Origin: CAZXCK01 sp964639225
GTDB lineage: Bacteria; Chloroflexota; Anaerolineae; Aggregatilineales; Phototrophicaceae
Assembly: GCA_964639225.1 (NCBI GenBank)
Contig: CAZXCK010000137.1
Location: forward strand, 1-10,821
Reading direction: 5' to 3'
DNA: 10,821 nucleotides
The notes under the pieces were generated by a model. The model saw only the letters and a list, made by a program, of their open reading frames with translations, was not told where the DNA came from and made no database searches. This document shows, in pieces, positions 5,964-10,821 of this stretch; the stretch's first letter is position 1; each line of letters opens with the position of its first letter. A program made the translations under genes and the position numbers.

Positions 5964-6025
5964 ACTCTTTAACCAATCCTGCAAACTTCAAGAGCAGATC
6001 AACACCTGTCTGCAACATATTCGGT

Positions 6026-6044
6026 AAGGAGGGTAGCACCCTTG
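6026..6044 (+). promoter_or_regulatory. Strong ribosome-binding site of dppD that fixes the TTG start
   Basis: AAGGAGG (6026-6032) lies 9 bases before the TTG at 6042-6044 but 21 before the in-frame ATG at 6054, so TTG is the better start. AGGGT (6030-6034) can pair with ACCCT (6038-6042) around an AGC loop, covering part of the Shine-Dalgarno and the first base of the start codon. Confidence 0.65.
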
Positions 6045-7067
6045 GGCGTACTCATGGAGGTCAAGAACCTCGTCACCCGATTTTATACGCAAGAGGGCAC
6101 GGTGTATGCCGTAAACGATGTCTCATACACGCTCAATGAGGGTGAAACGTTAGGCGTCGTTGGCGAAAGCGGCAGCGGTAAGAGTGTCCACGCGCTGTCG
6201 ATTATGGGACTCATCCCCAAACCACCGGGCAAAATTGAGCGCGGTGAAGTGATTTTCCAGGGTCGGGACCTGCTGAAGCTCTCCAATGAGGAGATGCGGT
6301 TGGTACGTGGCGCAGAAATCGCCATGATTTTCCAGGACCCCATGACTTCGCTCAATCCCGTGCTGACCATCGGCACCCAGCTTACCGAGAGCATCAAGCT
6401 GCATCTGGGTATGACCCAGTCGCAGGCCGACCGGCGTGCGATGGACCTGCTGGACATGGTGGGCATCTCCGATGCCAAGAAACGCCTCAAGGCGTATCCG
6501 CACCAGTTTTCCGGCGGTATGCGCCAGCGCGTGATGATCGCTATGGCATTGTCGTGCAACCCTAAGCTGCTCATCGCCGACGAGCCGACAACGGCTCTCG
6601 ATGTGACCATCCAGGCACAGATTCTGGAGCTGGTGAAGCAGCTCAAACGCGAGCTGGGCATGGCCATCATCTGGATTACACATGACCTGGGCGTGGTGGC
6701 CGGACTCTCCGATACCATCCAGGTGATGTACGCCGGCAAGATTGTCGAGCGCGGCCCCATTCGCTCGGTGTTCCAGGACCCGCGCAACGCTTATACTCTG
6801 GGCCTGTTGAACTCGCTGCCGCGCCTGGATCGCAGCGGCCAGAGTCAGAAACTGGTACAGATTGAAGGCGTGCCCCCGGATATGCGCATCGAACCGAAGG
6901 GCGACCCATTCGCTCCGCGCAATCCCCTGTACCGCACCGACCGCTGCTGGGAGGAATCGCCCCCCCTGGAGCAGGTCCGCGATGGCGTGGAGGGTCACAT
7001 GGCCGCCGCCTGGTACGATCTGCGTGCGGCACGTAAGAAAGAGCAGCAAGAGGAGGCGGCAACCTAA
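6042..7067 (+). CDS. dppD: Peptide/nickel-type ABC transporter ATPase, DppD/OppD family
   Basis: 341 residues, normal for DppD/OppD. This is one of the two cytoplasmic ATPases that drive uptake of di- or oligopeptides, or related small solutes, through DppBC-type permeases. Motifs are Walker A GESGSGKS (41-48), Q-loop Gln98, signature FSGGMRQR (156-163), Walker B LLIADEP (176-182) and switch His214. The C-terminal oligopeptide-transporter domain starts near GVPPD (276-280). Its usual cysteine cluster is degenerate: the segment reads GDPFAPRNPLYRTDRC (287-302), so only Cys302 remains where the family commonly has Cys also at the D and N positions. The start is TTG at 6042, set by a strong Shine-Dalgarno. 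The stop overlaps the ATG of dppF by one base, so the two are translationally coupled. The actual substrate cannot be told from the ATPase. Confidence 0.92.
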   Translation: MGVLMEVKNLVTRFYTQEGTVYAVNDVSYTLNEGETLGVVGESGSGKSVHALSIMGLIPKPPGKIERGEVIFQGRDLLKLSNEEMRLVRGAEIAMIFQDPMTSLNPVLTIGTQLTESIKLHLGMTQSQADRRAMDLLDMVGISDAKKRLKAYPHQFSGGMRQRVMIAMALSCNPKLLIADEPTTALDVTIQAQILELVKQLKRELGMAIIWITHDLGVVAGLSDTIQVMYAGKIVERGPIRSVFQDPRNAYTLGLLNSLPRLDRSGQSQKLVQIEGVPPDMRIEPKGDPFAPRNPLYRTDRCWEESPPLEQVRDGVEGHMAAAWYDLRAARKKEQQEEAAT

Positions 7068-8098
7068 TGGTCAGCACCAACGTGCAACCCCTGACCCCTA
7101 TGGCAAGTCAGGCCGATAAAGAAGTTATCCTGAGTGTGCGGGGCCTCAAAAAGCATTTCCCCATCACTTCAGGCATCGTCATCCAGCGTCAGGTGGGCGC
7201 GGTGCGCGCCGTTGATGGCATCGATTTTGATGTTTACAAAGGCGAGACCCTGGGCCTGGTGGGTGAATCCGGCTGTGGTAAAAGCACCACCGGACGCACC
7301 ATTTTGCAGTTGTACCGCCCGACTGCCGGTTCGGTGAACTTCGAGGGCCACGAGCTGACGAACATCAAAGGCGAGCAGCTTCGCCGTATGCGCCAGCGGA
7401 TGCAGATCATCTTCCAGGACCCGTTCGCGTCGCTCAACCCGCGTATGACGGTGGGTAACATCGTCAACGAGCCGCTGCAAATCCACAAGACCATTCCCAA
7501 CCGGCGCGAGCGCCAGGAATATGTGGAAAATCTGCTGGAGAAGGTGGGCCTCAACCCGTTCTACATCAATCGCTACCCGCACGAGTTCTCCGGCGGCCAG
7601 CGCCAGCGTATCGGCATCGCCCGCGCCCTGGCCCTGAACCCGACCTTTATCGTCGCCGACGAGCCGATTTCGGCGCTGGACGTGTCGATCCAGGCGCAGG
7701 TGGTCAACCTGCTGGAAGAACTCCAGGACGAGCTGAACCTGACTTATCTGTTCATCGCCCACGACCTGAGTATGGTGCGCCACATCTGCGACCGTGTCGC
7801 CGTCATGTACCTGGGTAAAATCGTCGAACTTGGCCCGACGGACATGGTCTACGACAACCCGCTGCACCCGTATACACAGGCGCTGCTGTCGGCAGTGCCG
7901 GTGCCGGACCCCACCGTTGAGGAACAGCGGCAGCGCGTCATCCTCACCGGCGACGTGCCCAGCCCGGCCAATCCGCCCACCGGCTGCAATTTCAACACGC
8001 GCTGCCCGGTGCGCTTTGACCTGTGCTTCCAGGAACCCGATCCGCCGCTCATCGAGCTGGAGCCGGGCCACTTTGCGGCCTGCCACCGCGTGACGTAG
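7067..8098 (+). CDS. dppF: Peptide/nickel-type ABC transporter ATPase, DppF/OppF family
   Basis: 343 residues, partner ATPase of the preceding DppD; the two normally form the nucleotide-binding heterodimer. Motifs are Walker A GESGCGKS (66-73), Q-loop Gln117, signature FSGGQRQR (174-181), Walker B FIVADEP (194-200) and switch His232. The AVRAVDGIDFDVYKGETLGL segment (45-64) before Walker A is typical of DppF/OppF. The C-terminal cysteine motif is complete: Cys307, Cys313, Cys320 and Cys339, the arrangement reported to bind a metal or iron-sulphur cluster in related ATPases. The ATG at 7067-7069 shares its A with the dppD stop codon (TAATG), and GAGGAGG (7050-7056) lies 10 bases upstream. No permease or binding-protein gene lies in this window. 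No terminator separates it from the toxin-antitoxin genes downstream. Confidence 0.92.
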   Translation: MVSTNVQPLTPMASQADKEVILSVRGLKKHFPITSGIVIQRQVGAVRAVDGIDFDVYKGETLGLVGESGCGKSTTGRTILQLYRPTAGSVNFEGHELTNIKGEQLRRMRQRMQIIFQDPFASLNPRMTVGNIVNEPLQIHKTIPNRRERQEYVENLLEKVGLNPFYINRYPHEFSGGQRQRIGIARALALNPTFIVADEPISALDVSIQAQVVNLLEELQDELNLTYLFIAHDLSMVRHICDRVAVMYLGKIVELGPTDMVYDNPLHPYTQALLSAVPVPDPTVEEQRQRVILTGDVPSPANPPTGCNFNTRCPVRFDLCFQEPDPPLIELEPGHFAACHRVT

Positions 8099-8119
8099 GG
8101 GTATCGACTGTAATATAGT
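8090..8119 (+). promoter_or_regulatory. Candidate promoter of the vapBC-like pair
   Basis: GTGACG (8090-8095) and TATAGT (8114-8119) are 18 bases apart. The -35 overlaps the last codons of dppF and the -10 lies 20 bases before the antitoxin ATG, so the leader would be very short. The promoter would allow the pair to be expressed independently of the transporter genes. Confidence 0.45.
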
Positions 8120-8138
8120 AGAAGGCAGGCAGTGGAAA

Positions 8139-8363
8139 ATGCCGACCCTGGATGAGCTACTCGATGAGGTCGAACAACTGCCAACCGCTGATAAGTGGGA
8201 GCTGGTTAAGCATTTGCTGCGTTCATTGGAGCACAGGCAAACGGCTGAACCAGCTCCTTTGGATTGGCACGAGTTTCTGCGTGAGACATACGGCTCCCTG
8301 AGAGACACACCCATAGAGCGTTGGGACCAGGGAGAATACGAAGAACGCGAGCCACTCGAATGA
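8139..8363 (+). CDS. Small antitoxin of a VapBC-like module
   Basis: 74 residues, acidic, directly upstream of and overlapping a PIN-domain toxin, which is the classical antitoxin position. The N-terminal half (LDELLDEVEQLPTADKWELV, 4-23, then KHLLRSLEH) is predicted to be two amphipathic helices. The C-terminal half contains WHEFLRETYGSLRDTPIERW (43-62) followed by an acidic tail, the kind of extended segment that wraps around a VapC toxin. I do not see a ribbon-helix-helix, AbrB or Phd/YefM signature, so how it would bind operator DNA is unclear. Similar short genes before PIN toxins are familiar to me from cyanobacteria and Chloroflexota, but the family name is uncertain. The ribosome-binding site is weak (AGTGG). 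Its stop overlaps the toxin start (ATGA), indicating coupled translation. Confidence 0.7.
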   Translation: MPTLDELLDEVEQLPTADKWELVKHLLRSLEHRQTAEPAPLDWHEFLRETYGSLRDTPIERWDQGEYEEREPLE

Positions 8364-8776
8364 AATATCTGCTGGATACCAATACCTGTGTTCGTTACCT
8401 GAATGGGCGTTCTCCGGCAGTCTTTCGACGTCTTGATTCACTTGCGGAAACCGATATTTGCCTGTGTAGTGTGGTTAAACTTGAACTGCGCTACGGTGCT
8501 TTGCGCAGTGTCACTATAGAGAAAACGCTTGCACAGCAGGATCGCTTTGTTGGGCGATTTGTCTCACTGCCATTCGATGACAAGGCGCATATCCATGCGG
8601 CTCGTATACGCGCTGATCTTGCACGAGCAGGAACACCAATCGGACCGTACGATTTACTCATTGCAGCCATAGCGCTGGCAAACGATCTGGTACTCGTCAC
8701 GCACAATACACGCGAATTCAGCCGCGTTACTGGACTAAAAATCGAGGATTGGGAAACAAACGACAGCCAGCAGTGA
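8360..8776 (+). CDS. vapC: VapC-type PIN-domain ribonuclease toxin
   Basis: 138 residues from the ATG at 8360-8362, which overlaps the antitoxin stop by four bases. A longer frame starting at 8321 would overlap the antitoxin by 43 bases and lacks the MKYLLDTN opening, so it was not chosen. PIN-domain acidic residues are at the expected places: Asp6 in LLDTN, Glu42 in KLELRYG, Asp98 in GPYDLLIAAIAL, and the VTHNTREF segment (113-120) where the fourth position is Asn116. Such toxins cleave RNA, often tRNA or rRNA, in a Mg-dependent way and are held inactive by the antitoxin. The catalytic set looks intact. A hand count over 8401-8520 gives about 49% GC against 58% in a dppF stretch and 63% in a stretch of the next gene, which suggests horizontal acquisition. 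Confidence 0.88.
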   Translation: MKYLLDTNTCVRYLNGRSPAVFRRLDSLAETDICLCSVVKLELRYGALRSVTIEKTLAQQDRFVGRFVSLPFDDKAHIHAARIRADLARAGTPIGPYDLLIAAIALANDLVLVTHNTREFSRVTGLKIEDWETNDSQQ

Positions 8777-8797
8777 AGCAGCGATCGTTTGTAGAAC

Positions 8798-8828
8798 AAC
8801 CGGGACGGACTCTCGCCGTCCCGGTTTT
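8798..8828. terminator. Terminator between convergent genes
   Basis: AACCGGGACGG (8798-8808) pairs perfectly with CCGTCCCGGTT (8816-8826), 11 pairs around a 7-base loop, followed on the plus strand by TTTT (8825-8828). It lies 21 bases after the vapC stop and 14 bases after the stop of the minus-strand gene. It should work well for the plus strand and may also serve the minus strand, where the T-run is interrupted. Confidence 0.8.
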
Positions 8829-8842
8829 GATTCGGGGGTGTG

Positions 8843-10821
8843 TCAGGGCATGAGATCGGCGGGGGCCAGCTCGATGATGAGCAGGTCTTCCTGGCCGGCG
8901 GGCGCGCCGATGCGTCCCAGACGCGGACCGCCCCCGGTGGGATACAGCCCCAGGCGCAGCCCGTGGACCTGCTGGCGGCTGTCGTCGTCCAGCGCCAGCG
9001 GGTGCGCGTCGCCGATGATGTCGCCGGGTCGCCACCAGTTTGTCTGGAAACGACCACTCTGCGGGCGCGAGTCGTGCTGGGCGAGGATTTCGCCGTCAGC
9101 GTCGATCAGATGCACGAACACGGTGTAATCGGCTGGCGGGCGCGCGTCCGGCTGCCACCACAGCGTCACCGTCAGACCGGCGTCGCTGGCGTCGATCTCG
9201 TAACCGCGCAGGTTCACGCCACCGTCAAAATCGGCTTCGATGGACCGCGCGCGTTCAGGGATCGCCGGTTGGACCGGCCAGCGCTCCCACACCGGCCAGT
9301 AGACGACCATCTCGCCGCCGGCGATGACTGTCGGCCCGGTGATGGTGAACTGCGTAAACGGCTGCAGCGCGCCTTCCCAGGCGGTCAGGCACGGGAAAAA
9401 CCAGGGGAACACCGCCACCAGCGCTGGACGCTGCTCAAGCATCACGCGCGCGATCTGCAGATCGTGCGAGCAGCTAAAACGCGGATCGTCGCGGATGGCG
9501 TCGGTGATCTCCGGGCTGACCAACCCCACCATGTCCAGCACCTCGCGGTCGCTGATGTGCGCGATAGCGCCCACGTCGTTAAGGGCGATGATATCGCCCG
9601 GCTGCGTGTTCTGCGCCAGCCAATGACCCGCCTCAACGTGCATGCGCTGCAACTGCGCCGAGTCGTTGGCGACCGCCGCGCCGGTTCCGCGCCCCAGGTA
9701 GAGCGCCATCCCCGCCAGCCCGACTCCCAGCACCAGCGCCACCGTGCGCGCCCGCACGGGCGCCAGACGCGCCGCCAGCAGATCAACCAGCGCCCACAGG
9801 CCAATCACCGCCGCCAGCGCATGGAACGGAATCGCCGGGGCGACGTAGCGCGCGTGGTTCACCACATAATGATTCGCGCCCAGGAACAGCACCGCCAGCA
9901 CGAACAGCAGCGGCCACAACGCCCAGGCGAAGCCGGTGCGATCGCGGCCTGTCCAGTGACGCCACACCACAAAGCCGATGCCCAGCCCGGCCAGCGCAAT
10001 CAGCAGCCAGCCGTGATCCATGCGCGGCGTCCAGAAGAAGGCGTAGGGCAGGTCCGGCCATTCCCGCCCAAGCTGAGATTTAACGCGGAAGGTGTTCGGC
10101 AGCGGGTAGCCGGTCAGCAGCAGGCACACCAGCGGATACGACCCCGCCAGCAGCACATAAGCGACCACACCGCGCCAGCCGCGATAGACCCGGCTCCACC
10201 AGCGGCGCAGGTCGAGGCGCTGGCGCAGCAGCGGCACCAGCACAAAGGCGTCCAGGCCGATGACCACCGCCAGCAGATAGCCTTCCGGGCGGGCCAGTGT
10301 CGCCAGCGCGGTGATGATACCCGTGCGCCAGCCGAACACGCGTCCCTGGCGCACATCGTGGGTGTGGCTCCACAGCGCGAAGATACACAGCGCCGTAAAG
10401 GTGGTGATCTCCATGCCGGAGAGTCCCATCCACACCAGCCGGCCCGTCAGCGCGGTGATGACGCCCGCCAGCAGTCCCACCCACCACCGGCGCGATAACC
10501 ACCAGCCGAAGCCGGTGACCGCCGCCACCGTCAGCAGCGTGCCGATGGCGCTCAGGCCGATGGCGATATGCACCTGCGTCATCAGCGCGGGGTTGGTCAG
10601 AGCGTAGATGGCCGCCAGAATCAGCACCCACAGCGGGCTGGTGGCCCCCGGCGTGACCACACCCGGATTGTAGGCCAGCCCCTGCCCCTCGGCGATGTGA
10701 TGGGCGAAGCGCACATGAATCCAGGTGTCGTCGAGCAGCGCGCCCACGTAGCCGTCGTTGGTGACGTAGGTGTGGCGCGCCACCAGCACCAGATACAACG
10801 TCGCCAGCAGCAGCGGCAGGC
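8843..10821 (-). CDS. GT-C fold membrane glycosyltransferase with C-terminal beta-sandwich (5' end missing)
   Basis: 658 residues are visible and the frame stays open to the window edge. The first visible residues (LPLLLAT before LYLVLVAR) are part of a membrane helix, so the true start lies outside. The order fits polyprenyl-phosphate-sugar-dependent glycosyltransferases. First comes a helix, then an outside loop with DDTWIHVRFAHHIAEGQG (30-47), whose Asp pair is the probable catalytic site. Next are PGATSPLW (57-64), further hydrophobic helices to about residue 376, and LARPEGYLLAV (175-185) in between. An exported region follows, including LNDVGAIAHISDREVLDMVG (413-432), then a beta-sandwich at about 525-658 (TLWWQP, DYTVFVHLIDADGE, LRLGLYPTGG). 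It probably transfers sugars to envelope glycans, lipids or proteins outside the membrane. Donor and acceptor are unknown. The long plus-strand open frame opposite (8840-10498) is a shadow. Confidence 0.78.
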   Translation of the reverse strand, partial: LPLLLATLYLVLVARHTYVTNDGYVGALLDDTWIHVRFAHHIAEGQGLAYNPGVVTPGATSPLWVLILAAIYALTNPALMTQVHIAIGLSAIGTLLTVAAVTGFGWWLSRRWWVGLLAGVITALTGRLVWMGLSGMEITTFTALCIFALWSHTHDVRQGRVFGWRTGIITALATLARPEGYLLAVVIGLDAFVLVPLLRQRLDLRRWWSRVYRGWRGVVAYVLLAGSYPLVCLLLTGYPLPNTFRVKSQLGREWPDLPYAFFWTPRMDHGWLLIALAGLGIGFVVWRHWTGRDRTGFAWALWPLLFVLAVLFLGANHYVVNHARYVAPAIPFHALAAVIGLWALVDLLAARLAPVRARTVALVLGVGLAGMALYLGRGTGAAVANDSAQLQRMHVEAGHWLAQNTQPGDIIALNDVGAIAHISDREVLDMVGLVSPEITDAIRDDPRFSCSHDLQIARVMLEQRPALVAVFPWFFPCLTAWEGALQPFTQFTITGPTVIAGGEMVVYWPVWERWPVQPAIPERARSIEADFDGGVNLRGYEIDASDAGLTVTLWWQPDARPPADYTVFVHLIDADGEILAQHDSRPQSGRFQTNWWRPGDIIGDAHPLALDDDSRQQVHGLRLGLYPTGGGPRLGRIGAPAGQEDLLIIELAPADLMP

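Larger units (their letters stand above)
5624..6041 (+). other. 418-bp intergenic region upstream of dppDF
   Basis: No recognised gene. In order it holds: a GC-rich segment with a hairpin (5647-5666) and two copies of a short repeat (5653-5668 and 5697-5712); an extended -10 promoter (5785-5814); a possible 38-codon leader ORF (5839-5955) containing an 8-bp stem (5854-5883); an AT-richer zone with six TGCA sites (5898-6014) including a TTGACA and a TTGCA/TGCAA dyad; and the dppD ribosome-binding site (6026-6032). Confidence 0.6.

Noticed and set aside
5948..6139. 63-codon plus-strand frame across the dppD leader and start
   Set aside because: It overlaps the conserved N-terminal coding part of dppD in another frame and shows no family features.
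8321..8359. 13-codon extension of VapC
   Set aside because: The MKYLLDTN opening typical of PIN toxins begins at 8360, in an ATGA overlap with the antitoxin stop.
8840..10498. 552-codon open frame on the plus strand opposite the glycosyltransferase
   Set aside because: Its translation is full of Arg, Gln and His with no domain pattern, while the minus strand shows membrane helices and conserved motifs. It is an antisense shadow.
10796..10798. TTG as the start of the glycosyltransferase
   Set aside because: The frame continues upstream to the window edge with hydrophobic residues belonging to the same membrane helix, so the gene is cut by the window.

Overview
This window looks like a chromosomal segment of a member of the Chloroflexota, probably Anaerolineae-like. 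The assignment is inferred from gene content and recalled protein resemblance, not from a search. Supporting signs are a GC-rich genome (about 58-63% in hand-counted stretches of the larger genes), a roadblock/LC7 gene next to a V4R gene, a DUF4342 gene, a secreted PA14-like plus SH3 protein, and a GT-C membrane glycosyltransferase with a C-terminal beta-sandwich. Good Shine-Dalgarno sequences and two TTG starts are visible. No rRNA, tRNA, CRISPR array, transposase or phage gene was seen.

Layout. 1-225: non-coding hairpins, possibly the last codons of an upstream gene. 226-2418 (-): RecD2-type helicase. 2419-2691: intergenic, with an 85-bp imperfect palindromic repeat and a terminator-like hairpin. 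2692-3705 (-): secreted PA14-like/SH3b protein. 3706-3858: divergent promoter region. 3859-4239 (+): DUF4342 protein, followed by two tandem terminator hairpins. 4513-4884 (+) roadblock/LC7 and 4940-5623 (+) V4R protein form a two-gene unit with a strong hairpin between them. 5624-6041: a 418-bp leader region with two copies of a GC-rich repeat, an extended -10 promoter, a candidate 38-codon leader ORF and a cluster of TGCA sites. 6042-7067 and 7067-8098 (+): dppD and dppF, the two ATPases of a peptide/nickel-type ABC importer, joined by a one-base stop/start overlap. 8139-8363 and 8360-8776 (+): a VapBC-like toxin-antitoxin pair, lower in GC than its surroundings. 8798-8828: a terminator between convergent genes. 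8843-10821 (-): a GT-C glycosyltransferase whose 5' end lies outside the window.

How the genes work together. The ATPase pair has no permease or binding-protein gene beside it here, so it must energise permeases encoded elsewhere or just outside. The roadblock-V4R pair could be a small ligand-sensing or GTPase-regulating module; it pairs the two fold classes (longin/roadblock-like and Bet3-like) found in the eukaryotic TRAPP complex. The remaining genes (DNA repair, envelope, toxin-antitoxin) look like independent transcription units. I found no clearly new multi-gene defence or biosynthetic system. The most interesting items are the roadblock-V4R unit, the loss of the C-terminal cysteine motif in DppD but not DppF, and the structured leader of dppDF.
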